Source: Caballeronia telluris
GTDB taxonomy: Bacteria; Pseudomonadota; Gammaproteobacteria; Burkholderiales; Burkholderiaceae
DNA: 64,000 bases
Direction: 5' to 3'
NCBI RefSeq assembly: GCF_001544495.1
Contig: NZ_FCNZ02000006.1
Coordinates: forward strand, 186,001 to 250,000
Position 1 is the stretch's first letter; each line of letters starts with the position of its first letter. Shown here in pieces: positions 36,780 to 46,378 of the stretch. Both the position numbers and the translations under genes were made by a program. The notes under the pieces are model-generated. The model was not told the origin of the DNA. It was given only the letters and a program-made list of their open reading frames with translations, and did no database searches.

Positions 36780-38780
36780 ATGGACATGCGGCAACGCAAG
36801 CACATCGAGGCGGTCGTCGAAGCCACCACGCGCAATGCGCCGGTGGTCGCGGCGCGCACGCACGAGGCGATCATCGAGTCGTCGTGGCGGCGCTGCGTGC
36901 ATCAGTACGGACTCGACCCGTCGCGGATGCAGGAGGCACGCATCCTGCCGCAGACGCGGCTGCGCGAGCACCAGCAGCGCATCGACGACTTCGCCCGCAT
37001 CGCCCGCCACGGTCTTCAGACGCTGTACAGCCAGGTGGCCGGCCTTGGCTACGTCGTGCTGCTGACCGACGCGCAAGGCGTCACCGTCGACTATCTCGGC
37101 GACGCCAACACCGACGCGAGCCTGCGCCGCGCCGGTCTCTACCTCGGCGCGCAATGGAGCGAGAACGGCGCGGGCACCTGCGCGGTCGGCACCGCGCTCG
37201 CGACCGGCCAGGCACTGACGGTCCATCAGGTCGATCACTTCGACGCCACGCACATTCCGCTCACCTGCACCGCCGCGCCGCTTTTCGATTCGCTCGGCAG
37301 CCTGACCGCGATCCTCGACATATCCGCGCTGACCTCGCCGCAGGCGCGCGACAGCCAGAGCCTCGCGCTGCACTTGGTGCGCATCTACGCGAGCCACATC
37401 GAGAATGCCAATTTCCTGCGCGCACACCGTCAGGACTGGATTCTCAAGCTGAACGCGGCGCCGGAATTCCTCGATGTCGATCCTGATTTCCTGATCGCGC
37501 TCGATGCGAGTGGACGCGTCGTCGGGCACAACCGGCGCGCGCACGAAATGCTGGCGGCCGAGCACGGCCTGCGCGACGCATCGCTGCCTTCGCTGATCGG
37601 CACGGCGTTCGAGTCGCTGTTCGAAGCGCGGCTCGACGACCTCGGCCGCTTCGTCTACTCGCGTCCGAGCGAACTGCGCGCGCTCGCGCTCGCGAAGAGC
37701 GGCGCGCTCCTGTACTTGAGCGTGATGCCGCCCGCGCCGCTCTGGCAGCGGGGCGCGGCGTCCAAGGGCGGCCCGCCCGCTGCGCATGCCGCGAAGATTC
37801 CGCCGCCGCTCGCCGCGCTTTCCGGCGGCGATGCCGCGCTCGACCGTCAACTGGAACGCGCGGCGAAGCTCGTCGATTCGCCGATCAACCTGCTCATCAA
37901 CGGCGAGACTGGCTCCGGCAAGGAATATTTCGCGAAGGCGCTGCATCAGGCGAGCGCGCGACGCGGCGGGCCGTTCGTCGCGGTCAACTGCGCGGCGATT
38001 CCGGAGACGCTGATCGAGAGCGAACTGTTCGGCCATCTGCCGAACAGCTTTTCCGGCGCGGGGCCGAAGGGCAAGCGCGGGCTGATCCAGGAAGCCGACG
38101 GCGGCACGCTTTTCCTCGACGAAATCGGCGACATGCCGCGCGAACTGCAGTCGCGCCTCTTGCGCGTGCTGGCGGAGGGCGAAGTGCTGGCGATCGGCGC
38201 GTCGCGGCCGGTGTCGGTCGACGTGCGCGTGGTTTCCGCGACGCATCATCCGCTCGACGATCTAATGAAGAGCGGTCGCTTCCGCGAAGATCTCTACTAC
38301 CGGCTGAACGGTGCGCGCTTCACGCTGCCGCCGCTGCGCGAGCGCAGCGATCTCGACTGGCTGATCCAGAAGCTTCTGGCAGAAGCGCCGGGCGGGAAGG
38401 TCGCGCTTTCGCCATCGGCGCGTGACAGGCTGCATCGGCATCGTTGGCCGGGGAATCTGCGCGAGCTGTGCAACGCGCTGCGCTATGCGCGTGCGGTGTG
38501 CTCGGACGGGCATATCGACGTCGATGATCTGCCGGAGAACTTCGCTGAGCCAGTGGTGCCGCCATTGCCGGCGGTCGCCGCGCTAAGTACGCCCGAAGCG
38601 GAGTTCGATTCGCATCTGCTGCCGCCCGAAGGCATGCTGTTAATGCAGTACCTGCGCGCGGCGAGCTGGAACCTGAGCGCGGTGGCGCGGCAGATTGGCG
38701 TCAGCAGGATGACGCTGTATCGACGCATGGCGCGGTTTGGGATTCGTTCGCCTAATCAGCGCGATGGTGGTGCGCACTGA
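36780..38780 (+). CDS. acoR: Sigma-54-dependent activator of acetoin catabolism
   Basis: A 666-residue enhancer-binding protein with an N-terminal GAF sensor (about 70-200), PAS-like region, AAA+ domain (about 350-570) and Fis-type helix-turn-helix (WNLSAVARQIGVSRMTLYRRM). Walker A GETGSGKE and Walker B GTLFLDEIGDMP are intact, but the sigma-54-contacting GAFTGA loop is NSFSGA (N422-A427). AAGGAG lies 7 bp before ATG 36780. It lies just upstream of acoX with a palindromic site and a -24/-12 promoter in between. The AcoR assignment rests on context and domain order. Confidence 0.88.
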   Translation: MDMRQRKHIEAVVEATTRNAPVVAARTHEAIIESSWRRCVHQYGLDPSRMQEARILPQTRLREHQQRIDDFARIARHGLQTLYSQVAGLGYVVLLTDAQGVTVDYLGDANTDASLRRAGLYLGAQWSENGAGTCAVGTALATGQALTVHQVDHFDATHIPLTCTAAPLFDSLGSLTAILDISALTSPQARDSQSLALHLVRIYASHIENANFLRAHRQDWILKLNAAPEFLDVDPDFLIALDASGRVVGHNRRAHEMLAAEHGLRDASLPSLIGTAFESLFEARLDDLGRFVYSRPSELRALALAKSGALLYLSVMPPAPLWQRGAASKGGPPAAHAAKIPPPLAALSGGDAALDRQLERAAKLVDSPINLLINGETGSGKEYFAKALHQASARRGGPFVAVNCAAIPETLIESELFGHLPNSFSGAGPKGKRGLIQEADGGTLFLDEIGDMPRELQSRLLRVLAEGEVLAIGASRPVSVDVRVVSATHHPLDDLMKSGRFREDLYYRLNGARFTLPPLRERSDLDWLIQKLLAEAPGGKVALSPSARDRLHRHRWPGNLRELCNALRYARAVCSDGHIDVDDLPENFAEPVVPPLPAVAALSTPEAEFDSHLLPPEGMLLMQYLRAASWNLSAVARQIGVSRMTLYRRMARFGIRSPNQRDGGAH

Positions 38781-38813
38781 CGCCGTTACGCCTGTACTCC
38801 CCCCGATACACCT

Positions 38814-38839
38814 GCCGCTGTGACACCTGTCACAGCGGC
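38814..38839. promoter_or_regulatory. Palindromic upstream activator site for AcoR
   Basis: Perfect 12-bp arms GCCGCTGTGACA and TGTCACAGCGGC separated by CC, located about 70-95 bp upstream of the sigma-54 promoter. The TGTGACA-type dyad and the distance fit an enhancer site for a Fis-type activator. It lacks a T-tract, so it is unlikely to be just a terminator for acoR. Confidence 0.65.
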
Positions 38840-38907
38840 GTCTTCAGCAAGCCCGATTTCTTCGGGTAATCCCTCGACTTTCCCGCCTTGGAACGCCAAT
38901 AACCGAT

Positions 38908-38922
38908 TGGCATACCCCTTGC
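38908..38922 (+). promoter_or_regulatory. Sigma-54 (-24/-12) promoter of the aco operon
   Basis: TGGCATACCCCTTGC matches TGGCAC-N5-TTGC with correct GG-N10-GC spacing. It lies about 90 bp before acoX and downstream of the palindromic site. Confidence 0.75.
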
Positions 38923-39011
38923 CTTGTAAAGCCGCAAACAAGACCGCAACAACTTGCATGTGACCCGAGTAGGCGCTAAAGCCCCAACTCCGGTCGACAA
39001 AGGAGACACGC

Positions 39012-40076
39012 ATGCGCAACCCCGCGCCGGTACGGCCGCCGCTCGTCGGCATCATCGCGAATCCGATTTCCGCGCGCGACATTCGTCGCGTGATCGCGAA
39101 CGCGAGCAGCCTGCAACTCGCCGACCGCGTCAACATCGTCCTGCGGCTCCTGAGCGCGCTGGCGGCGTGCGGCATCGAGCGCGTCATGATGATGCCCGAC
39201 CGCGAAGGCCTCAAGGTCATGCTCGAACGCCATCTGTCGCGACGTCAGGGTCCGGACGCCGCGCTCGCCGCGGTCGACTGGCTCGACATGCCGGTGACCG
39301 CCCGCGTCGACGATACCTTCCGCGCCGCGCAACTCATGCGGGAGGCGGGCGTCGCGGCAATCGTCGTGCTCGGCGGCGACGGCACGCATCGCGCGGTCGT
39401 GCGCGAGTGCGGCGCGGTGCCGGTCGCGGGCCTCTCGACCGGCACCAACAACGCCTTCCCCGAAATGCGCGAGCCGACCATCGCCGGGCTCGCCGCCGGT
39501 CTCTACGCCGCGGGCCGCATCCCGTCGACCGACGCGCTCGTCCACAACAAGCGGCTCGACATCGAGATCCGCGATCCACAAGGCAACGTGCGCCGCGACA
39601 TCGCGCTCGTCGATGCCGTCATCTCGCACGAGCATTTCATCGGCGCCCGCGCGCTGTGGAAGATTGACACGCTCGCCGCCGTCTACGTGTCCTACGCCGA
39701 TCCGCAGGCGATTGGCCTCTCCGCCATCGCCGGACTCCTCGAACCCGTCGGGCGCCACGATCCGGGCGGCCTCGCCGTCGAACTCGCCGCGCCGGGCGAA
39801 GGCGAATTCGATCTCTGCGCGCCGATCGCGCCCGGCCTGATGTGCGCCGTGCCGATCGCGAGCTGGCAACGTCTTAGCGATGGCGTCCCGCAACGCGTGC
39901 GCCAGCGCTCCGGCATCGTCGCCCTCGACGGCGAGCGCGAGCTGGCCTTCTCCGCGAGCGACGAAGTCACCGTCACGCTGCGCGAAGGCGCATTCGCCAG
40001 CATCGACGTCGCCGCGTGCATGCGGTATGCCGCGCGCGCCGGATTGATGCGCCAGATCGCGCGCGTTCCGTCGTAA
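39012..40076 (+). CDS. acoX: AcoX, NAD kinase-like protein of acetoin operons
   Basis: A 354-residue ATP-NAD/diacylglycerol kinase-fold protein with VVLGGDGTHRAV and GLSTGTNNAFPE. AcoX commonly precedes acoA but its biochemical role is not settled; kinase action on NAD or a cofactor is likely from the fold. GGAG is 8 bp before the ATG. It is the first gene after the sigma-54 promoter. Confidence 0.9.
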   Translation: MRNPAPVRPPLVGIIANPISARDIRRVIANASSLQLADRVNIVLRLLSALAACGIERVMMMPDREGLKVMLERHLSRRQGPDAALAAVDWLDMPVTARVDDTFRAAQLMREAGVAAIVVLGGDGTHRAVVRECGAVPVAGLSTGTNNAFPEMREPTIAGLAAGLYAAGRIPSTDALVHNKRLDIEIRDPQGNVRRDIALVDAVISHEHFIGARALWKIDTLAAVYVSYADPQAIGLSAIAGLLEPVGRHDPGGLAVELAAPGEGEFDLCAPIAPGLMCAVPIASWQRLSDGVPQRVRQRSGIVALDGERELAFSASDEVTVTLREGAFASIDVAACMRYAARAGLMRQIARVPS

Positions 40077-40115
40077 CCGTTTTCTGCCCCACCACTTCCA
40101 ACGAAGGAGACAGAC

Positions 40116-41117
40116 ATGACAGTCGGTTCAACGCAGCAGGACGCGGCGCTGCCGCTCGGCAAGGAGGAGCTGTTGAGCGTCTATCGGAAGATGCGCACGA
40201 TCCGCGATTTCGAGGAGCGCCTGCACGTGGACTTCGGCCGCGGCGACATCCCCGGTTTCGTCCATCTCTACGCCGGCGAGGAAGCGGCCGGCGTCGGCAT
40301 CATGCATCACCTGAACGACGGCGACCGCATCGCGAGCACGCATCGCGGACACGGCCACTGCATCGCGAAGGGCGTCGATCCCGTCGCGATGATGAAGGAG
40401 ATCTACGGCAAGAAGGGCGGCTCGTGCAACGGCAAGGGCGGGTCGATGCACATCGCCGATTTGTCGAAGGGAATGATGGGCGCGAACGGCATTCTCGGCG
40501 CGGGCGCGCCGCTCATCTGCGGCGCGGCGCTCGCAGCCAAGTTTCGCGGCAAGGGCGAAGTCGGCATCACCTTCGCGGGCGACGGCGCGTCGAACCAGGG
40601 CACGTTCCTCGAAAGCCTGAACCTCGCGGCCGTGTGGAACCTGCCGGTGATCTTCGTCATCGAGAACAACGGTTATGCGGAATCGACGTCGCGCGAGTAC
40701 GGCACGGCGGTGGACAGCTACGTCGACCGCGCGGCGGGCTTCGGCATTCCCGGCGTGACGGTGGACGGCACCGACTTCTTCGCCGTCCACGAAGCGGCGG
40801 GCGAAGTGATCCGGCGCGCGCGCGAAGGCGGCGGACCGGCGCTGCTCGAATGCAAGATGATCCGCTTCTACGGCCACTTCGAAGGCGATGCGCAGACCTA
40901 TCGCGCGCCCGGCGAACTCGACGATATCCGCTCGAACAAGGATTGCCTGAAGAAGTTCGCGCACACGGTCACGCAGGCGGAAGTGATCACGCGCGCGGAA
41001 CTCGATGCGATCGACCGTGACGTCGCCGCGCTGATCGAGCGCGCGGTGCAGGAAGCGAAGGATGCGCCGCAGCCGAGCGCCGCCGACCTGCTCACCGACG
41101 TGTACGTCAGCTACTGA
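40116..41117 (+). CDS. acoA: Acetoin dehydrogenase E1 alpha subunit
   Basis: A 333-residue thiamine-diphosphate enzyme subunit. The TPP motif runs from GDGASNQG to ENN (residues about 157-190), and the phosphorylation-loop region REYGTAVDSYVDRA is typical of E1-alpha. With AcoB it cleaves acetoin to acetaldehyde and an acetyl group passed to AcoC. AAGGAG precedes the ATG. Confidence 0.94.
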   Translation: MTVGSTQQDAALPLGKEELLSVYRKMRTIRDFEERLHVDFGRGDIPGFVHLYAGEEAAGVGIMHHLNDGDRIASTHRGHGHCIAKGVDPVAMMKEIYGKKGGSCNGKGGSMHIADLSKGMMGANGILGAGAPLICGAALAAKFRGKGEVGITFAGDGASNQGTFLESLNLAAVWNLPVIFVIENNGYAESTSREYGTAVDSYVDRAAGFGIPGVTVDGTDFFAVHEAAGEVIRRAREGGGPALLECKMIRFYGHFEGDAQTYRAPGELDDIRSNKDCLKKFAHTVTQAEVITRAELDAIDRDVAALIERAVQEAKDAPQPSAADLLTDVYVSY

Positions 41118-41141
41118 ACCCACGGCAAAGAGGAAACCATC

Positions 41142-42158
41142 ATGGCCCGCAAACTGAGCATGAAGATGGCGATCAACGAAGCACTCGATCAGGAAATGAC
41201 CCGCGACCCGAGCGTGATCGTGCTCGGCGAGGATATCGTCGGCGGAGCAGGCGCCGACGGCGAAAAGGACGCGTGGGGCGGCGTGCTCGGCGTCACGAAA
41301 GGACTGTACGCCAAGCACGGCGACCGCCTGCTCGACACGCCGCTTTCCGAATCCGCCTACGTGGGCGCGGCGATCGGCGCGGCCGCGTGCGGCATGCGGC
41401 CGGTGGCGGAACTGATGTTCATCGACTTCATGGGCGTCTGCTTCGACCAGATCTTCAATCAGGCCGCCAAGTTCCGCTACATGTTCGGCGGCAAGGCGGA
41501 AACGCCCGTCGTGATCCGCGCGATGGTGGGCGCGGGCTTTCGCGCGGCTGCGCAGCACAGCCAGATGCTCACGCCGCTCTTCACGCACATTCCGGGGCTG
41601 AAGGTCGTCTGTCCTTCCACGCCTTACGACACCAAAGGCCTGCTGATTCAGGCGATCCGCGACAACGACCCGGTGATCTTCTGCGAGCACAAGAACCTGT
41701 ACGGTTTCGAAGGCGAAGTGCCCGAAAGCTCCTACGCGATTCCGTTCGGCGAAGCGAACATCGTGCGCGACGGCAAGGACGTGTCGATCGTCACTTACGG
41801 GCTGATGGTGCATCGCGCGCTCGAAGCGGCCGCGATGCTCGCGAAGGAAGGCATCGAAGTGGAGATCGTGGATTTGCGCACGCTTTCGCCGCTCGACATG
41901 GACACCGTGCTGGAATCGGTCGAGAACACGGGACGGCTCGTCGTTGTCGATGAAGCGAGTCCGCGCTGCAATATCGCCACGGACATTTCGGCGCAGGTCG
42001 CGCAGCAGGCGTTCGGCGCGCTGAAGGCGGCTATCGAAATGGTCGCGCCGCCGCATACGCCCGTGCCGTTCTCGCCGACGCTCGAAGACCTGTACATTCC
42101 GAGCGCCGCGCACATCGCGGACGCCGCGCGCAAGACCATGAAGGGAGGGAAACACTGA
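41142..42158 (+). CDS. acoB: Acetoin dehydrogenase E1 beta subunit
   Basis: A 338-residue transketolase-like E1-beta. MKMAINEALDQEM, LGEDIVGGAGADGEKDAWGG, LDTPLSESAYVGAAIGAA and the C-terminal DEASPRCNIATDISA are characteristic. It is 24 bp after acoA; its stop overlaps the acoC start as TGATG. Confidence 0.94.
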   Translation: MARKLSMKMAINEALDQEMTRDPSVIVLGEDIVGGAGADGEKDAWGGVLGVTKGLYAKHGDRLLDTPLSESAYVGAAIGAAACGMRPVAELMFIDFMGVCFDQIFNQAAKFRYMFGGKAETPVVIRAMVGAGFRAAAQHSQMLTPLFTHIPGLKVVCPSTPYDTKGLLIQAIRDNDPVIFCEHKNLYGFEGEVPESSYAIPFGEANIVRDGKDVSIVTYGLMVHRALEAAAMLAKEGIEVEIVDLRTLSPLDMDTVLESVENTGRLVVVDEASPRCNIATDISAQVAQQAFGALKAAIEMVAPPHTPVPFSPTLEDLYIPSAAHIADAARKTMKGGKH

Positions 42159-43270
42159 TGGCCGACATCACTCCGATCGTCATGCCGAAGTGGGGCCTTT
42201 CGATGAAGGAAGGCACGGTGAACGCGTGGCTCGTCGACGAAGGGGCGCAGATCAGCGTCGGCCTGCCGATCCTCGACGTGGAAACCGACAAGATCGCCAA
42301 CGCGGTCGAGGCGCCCGACGCGGGCACCTTGCGCCGCAAGGTCGCGCAGGCGGGCGAAGTGCTGCCGGTGAAGGCGCTGCTCGGCGTGCTCGCGCCCGCC
42401 GAAGTGAGCGACGCCGACATCGACGCCTACGTGGCGGGCTACGTGACGCCCGTCGACGAAGAAGGCGTCGACGACGAAGCCGCCGCCGCGTATCACTTCG
42501 TCGAAGTCGACGGCATCCGCGTGCGATACGCGAGCCGCGGCGAAGGCGACAAAACCGTGCTCTTCATCCACGGTTTCGGCGGCGATCTCGATAACTGGCT
42601 CTTCAATCTCGACGCCATCGCCGAGAAGAACAAGGTCGTCGCGCTCGATCTGCCCGCGCACGGCCAGTCGACGCCCAGGCTGCCCGGCACGACGCTCGAA
42701 GACCTCGCGCAGTTCGTGCTGCGCTTCATGGACACGCTCGACATCGAAGCGGCGCATCTCGTCGGCCATTCGATGGGCGGCGGGGTCGCCGCGCAGATGG
42801 CCGTCGACGCGCCCGCGCGCGTGTCGTCCGTCGCGCTGATTTCGCCTGCGGGGCTGGGCGAGGAGGTCAACAACGCCTATACGGAGGGCTTCGTCAGCGC
42901 GCAGTCGCGGCGCGACCTGAAACCGGTGGTCGAACTGCTCTTCGCCGATCCGGGGCTCGTCAGCCGCCAGATGCTCGACGACCTGCTGAAGTACAAGCGG
43001 CTCGACGGCGTCAGCGAAGCGCTGGGCGCGCTCGGCGCCAGTCTCTTCGCGAACGGCCGGCAGGGCGAGCAGCCCGGCGCGAAGCTCGCGGGAACGGGCA
43101 AGCGGGTGCTCGTCGTGTGGGGCGGGCAGGACCGGATCATTCCCGCCGCGCACGCCGCGAATGCGCCGGCGGGCGCGACCGTCAAGGTCTTCGACGACGC
43201 CGGTCACATGAGCCAGATGGAAAAAGCCAACGACGTCAATGCGCTGCTGAAACAGCATCTGGCGGGCTGA
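42158..43270 (+). CDS. acoC: Acetoin dehydrogenase E2 (lipoyl acetyltransferase with alpha/beta-hydrolase fold)
   Basis: A 370-residue AcoC: an N-terminal lipoyl domain (about 1-78) with lipoylation lysine K45 in ETDKI, a linker, then an alpha/beta-hydrolase domain (about 110-370) with the nucleophile elbow GHSMGGG and a late histidine (DDAGHMSQ). This hydrolase-fold acyltransferase domain is specific to acetoin systems. No acoL (E3) follows, so E3 must come from elsewhere. Confidence 0.94.
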   Translation: MADITPIVMPKWGLSMKEGTVNAWLVDEGAQISVGLPILDVETDKIANAVEAPDAGTLRRKVAQAGEVLPVKALLGVLAPAEVSDADIDAYVAGYVTPVDEEGVDDEAAAAYHFVEVDGIRVRYASRGEGDKTVLFIHGFGGDLDNWLFNLDAIAEKNKVVALDLPAHGQSTPRLPGTTLEDLAQFVLRFMDTLDIEAAHLVGHSMGGGVAAQMAVDAPARVSSVALISPAGLGEEVNNAYTEGFVSAQSRRDLKPVVELLFADPGLVSRQMLDDLLKYKRLDGVSEALGALGASLFANGRQGEQPGAKLAGTGKRVLVVWGGQDRIIPAAHAANAPAGATVKVFDDAGHMSQMEKANDVNALLKQHLAG

Positions 43271-43281
43271 TTGCGCTGAAC

Positions 43282-43320
43282 CGACGGACACGGCACGCCG
43301 CCGTGTCCGTCGCTTTTCTC
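43282..43320 (+). terminator. Intrinsic terminator after acoC
   Basis: A perfect 12-bp stem CGACGGACACGG / CCGTGTCCGTCG, 7-base loop, then CTTTTCTC, 11 bp after the acoC stop. Confidence 0.88.
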
Positions 43321-43469
43321 TGGCCGGCCGTCGTGCGCCGGCGCGCAAAGACGCGGCCGCATGGCGCGGTTCTTCGTTACCATGTTCGATGTGTCGGGCG
43401 ATCGGCCAAGGCCGCTCGCCTCTTCGCCTCTTTGCATCTCGTCCATTCGCCGCGCTTATCGTCCGACCG

Positions 43470-44228
43470 ATGCCCTTCGAAATCGTCAAACCCGCCGCCG
43501 ATGCCGGCAATCCGCTCGACGCCGAAGAAGCGCTGCTTGCGCATGCGGCTGCGGGACGCGCGGTGGCGCATCTGTGGGAGGCGCCGGTTTCGCTCGTGGT
43601 GCCGCGCAGCTATCGGCGCTACGCCACGCTCGACGCGGCCCGCGACGCCTTCGCGCAGCGCGGCTGTCCGGTGTGGCTGCGCCTGTCGGGCGGCGGGCTG
43701 GTGCCGCAGGGGCCGGGCATCCTGAACCTGAGCCTCGCGTATCCGCTCGCGGGCACGATCGGCACGATGGCCGACGCCGTCTATCTGCATCTCTGCGCGA
43801 TCCTGGCCGGCGCGCTGCACGGGCTCGGCATCGAGACGAACTGGCGGGAAGTGGAAGGCTCCTTTTGCGACGGCCGCTTCAACCTCGCATGGGGTCCGGC
43901 CGGCGATGCGCGCAAGATCGCCGGCACTGCGCAATACTGGCGTCGCGTGCCGCAGGCTGCGGGCACGCGCGACGAGCCGCTTTACGCGGTGCTCGCCCAT
44001 GCGGTATTGCTCGTCGATGCGGATCCGCTCGAAATCAACCGGCGCGCCAACGACTTCGAGTCGCTGATCGGCAGCGGCCGGCACTACGAAGCCGACAAGG
44101 TGGTGAGCGTCGCAGACGCGCTCGGGCGACAGGGCACTTCCGACGATGCGGACCTTCGCGCGCGCGTGGCCCGCGCGCTCGAGGCGGCGGTCGTCGCGGC
44201 ATCGCCGCCGCCGGTTCCATCGACTTGA
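43470..44228 (+). CDS. Lipoate-protein ligase A family protein
   Basis: A 252-residue BPL/LplA/LipB-fold protein. The lipoate-binding RxSGGG motif appears as RLSGGGLVPQG and the lysine motif as ARKIAGTAQYWRR. Placed directly after acoXABC, it is well suited to attach lipoate to AcoC K45, though it has its own transcription unit after the terminator. ATG 43470 has no clear Shine-Dalgarno. Octanoyl or lipoyl transfer cannot be distinguished here. Confidence 0.85.
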   Translation: MPFEIVKPAADAGNPLDAEEALLAHAAAGRAVAHLWEAPVSLVVPRSYRRYATLDAARDAFAQRGCPVWLRLSGGGLVPQGPGILNLSLAYPLAGTIGTMADAVYLHLCAILAGALHGLGIETNWREVEGSFCDGRFNLAWGPAGDARKIAGTAQYWRRVPQAAGTRDEPLYAVLAHAVLLVDADPLEINRRANDFESLIGSGRHYEADKVVSVADALGRQGTSDDADLRARVARALEAAVVAASPPPVPST

Positions 44229-44276
44229 TGACGTCTTGATGCGCTAACGGCCTGTTCACCTGCCTGGAGATCCGCC

Positions 44277-45107
44277 TTGTCGCTCAGCCGAGTATCGAAC
44301 GGGTTCTTCTTCGCGCTCTGGGTTGCGGTCTGCTCGGCCGCGCCGGAGTTCATCTGGCAGGGAATGTTGTCGGTCTTCGGCCACTTCACGCTGCGCGACG
44401 CCGCCGCGGCGCTCCTCATCGGCCTGATTCTCGCGTTCTTCGTCGAACCGCTGATCGAGCGGCTGCGCGCCCTGAGCCTCACGCCCGCGCACGCGAGCAA
44501 GAGCCCGGCGTTTGCCGCCTGCACGGCGATCGGCTTCGCGGTGGCGGCCGTCTGCGTGCACGAGGCGATCACCGTTTCCATCGCGGCGAACCATACCAAC
44601 GAGCAGGCCGCGGTAAATCTGACGAACGCGCTCTCGCAAGCGCTCGAATGGGCCGCGACGCCGTTCGCGATCACCGTCGCCTGGCTCTCGGCGCGCGCGC
44701 GGCCGTGGATCGCGTGGAGCGTCGCGCTCGTGGCGGCGTTCGTGGCCGTGGTGTCCGGAATCGTATTCGAATGGGGGATGCTCGTCATCGTGACGAGCGC
44801 ATTGCCGGGCATCCTCATTCTCGTCGCGGGCATGTTCGCGGTGCGCGGGAGCTGGGATCACCACACGTTCCGACGCTGCGCGCGCGTGACGGCGGTGACG
44901 GCGCTCGCGTGGCTCGTCGTGACGGGGGTGTTGCAGGCGGGACTGTCGCTCGCGCACGTGCAGCGGTTCGAGATCTACGACCTGAGCGAGTACTGGATCG
45001 ACTTCCGGTTCTATCTGGGCTGGGTGGTCGGACTCGTGGTGGCGCCGGATTTCGTGGGCGCCCCGAGGACGCGGGCGTCGAGCGACGCGTGGCGCGGCAG
45101 GCGATGA
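44277..45107 (+). CDS. Multi-pass membrane protein of unknown function
   Basis: A 276-residue protein with about seven hydrophobic segments (for example DAAAALLIGLILAFFVEPL, IAWSVALVAAFVAVVSGI, GMLVIVTSALPGILILVAGM). The start is a TTG at 44277 with TGGAGA 6 bp upstream. It is 48 bp after the lipoate ligase-like gene. I recognise no domain; the last 25 residues are basic and probably cytoplasmic. Confidence 0.7.
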   Translation: MSLSRVSNGFFFALWVAVCSAAPEFIWQGMLSVFGHFTLRDAAAALLIGLILAFFVEPLIERLRALSLTPAHASKSPAFAACTAIGFAVAAVCVHEAITVSIAANHTNEQAAVNLTNALSQALEWAATPFAITVAWLSARARPWIAWSVALVAAFVAVVSGIVFEWGMLVIVTSALPGILILVAGMFAVRGSWDHHTFRRCARVTAVTALAWLVVTGVLQAGLSLAHVQRFEIYDLSEYWIDFRFYLGWVVGLVVAPDFVGAPRTRASSDAWRGRR

Positions 45108-45233
45108 GGCGGGCGAATATCGAGCGCCGACGCCGCGTCAGCTCGAAGGCGTCGGCGGTGGCGCATACGTTTTCGGCGCATTACGCGGGGAAGAAATTGC
45201 AAGGATCGCGAAGCGCGATCGCCCGCAGGCGAA

Positions 45234-46361
45234 TCACGCCAGCAGCGACACCGCCTTGACCTGCGCCCACACCCGCGCGCCGACGCGCAAACCGAGGTGA
45301 TCCGACGAATAGCGCGTGATGCGCGAGAGGAGCGGCGTGCCGTCGATGTCGAGCCGCACCGTCATCTGCGCGGGATCCGCGGCCGCTTCCATCGCGACGA
45401 CCGTTGCGGGCAGCACGTTGAGCACGCTCGTGTCGCTCGCCGCGCTCGACGCGAGGCTCACGTCGCGCGCCCGGACGACGATGCGCATCGCCCGGCCCGC
45501 CGGCAACGCCGCATGCACGACCCGCAACGATGCGCCCGCGCCCGGCAGATCGAGCGTCAGGAGCCCGTAGGTTGCATCGTGCGCGCCGACCACGCCTTCG
45601 ATCACGACCGACGCGTCGTCGGCCATCGTGATCGGCAGGTCGAGGCGCGCGAGCGTCTCCGCGATCGGGCCGCTCGCAAGCGCGCGACCGTTCTCCAGCA
45701 GCACGAGATGGTCGGCGAGCCGCGCCACTTCCTCGGGCGCGTGGCTGACGTAGAGGATCGGGATGTCGAGTTCGTCGTGCAGCCGTTCGAGATACGGGAG
45801 GATTTCGAGCTTGCGCTTCTGATCGAGCGACGCGAGCGGCTCATCAAGCAACAAGAGACGCGGACTCGCGAGCAGCGCACGCGCGATCCCGACGCGCTGT
45901 TTCTCGCCGCCCGACAGACCCGCCGGCATGCGATCGAGCAGATGGCCGATTCCGAGCAACTCGGCGGCCTGCGCGAGATCGACGCGCCGCGCCGTCGCGG
46001 GGACCCGGCTCATGCCATAGCGCAGATTGCGCTCGACCGTCAGGTGCGGGAAAAGGCTTGCCTCCTGGAAGACGTAGCCGAGCGGCCGCTTGTGCGTCGG
46101 CAGGACGATGCCTTTCGCGGTGTCGAGCCACGTTTCGCCGTTGACGCACAGACGCCCGCGCGCGGACCGCGTGAGGCCGGCGAGGCAGCGCAGAATCGTG
46201 GTCTTGCCGGAGCCCGAATGGCCGAAGAGCGCCGTGACGCCGCGTCCGGGCAGACGCACGTCGACGTCGAGCGTGAAGCCGCCTTGCTCGACCAGAAAGC
46301 GCGCCTCGATGCCTGCGGGCGCTTCGGCGGCGGCCGGAACTCGGGAATCACTCATCGTCAT
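45234..46361 (-). CDS. modC: Molybdate ABC transporter ATPase
   Basis: A 375-residue ATPase: Walker [10 protein letters not shown], signature [15 protein letters not shown], Walker [15 protein letters not shown], switch VSHAPEE, and a C-terminal Mop/TOBE domain (about 295-375) that binds oxyanion. It energises ModB. In-frame starts at 46361 and 46355 are both possible. It is the last gene of modABC. Confidence 0.93.
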   Translation of the reverse strand: MTMSDSRVPAAAEAPAGIEARFLVEQGGFTLDVDVRLPGRGVTALFGHSGSGKTTILRCLAGLTRSARGRLCVNGETWLDTAKGIVLPTHKRPLGYVFQEASLFPHLTVERNLRYGMSRVPATARRVDLAQAAELLGIGHLLDRMPAGLSGGEKQRVGIARALLASPRLLLLDEPLASLDQKRKLEILPYLERLHDELDIPILYVSHAPEEVARLADHLVLLENGRALASGPIAETLARLDLPITMADDASVVIEGVVGAHDATYGLLTLDLPGAGASLRVVHAALPAGRAMRIVVRARDVSLASSAASDTSVLNVLPATVVAMEAAADPAQMTVRLDIDGTPLLSRITRYSSDHLGLRVGARVWAQVKAVSLLA

Positions 46362-46378
46362 TCAGGGAAAAGCGAGCG

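Noticed and set aside
45204..45220. GATCGCG/CGCGATC hairpin between the membrane protein gene and modC as terminator
   Set aside because: Short stem, 3-base loop and no T-tract on either side.
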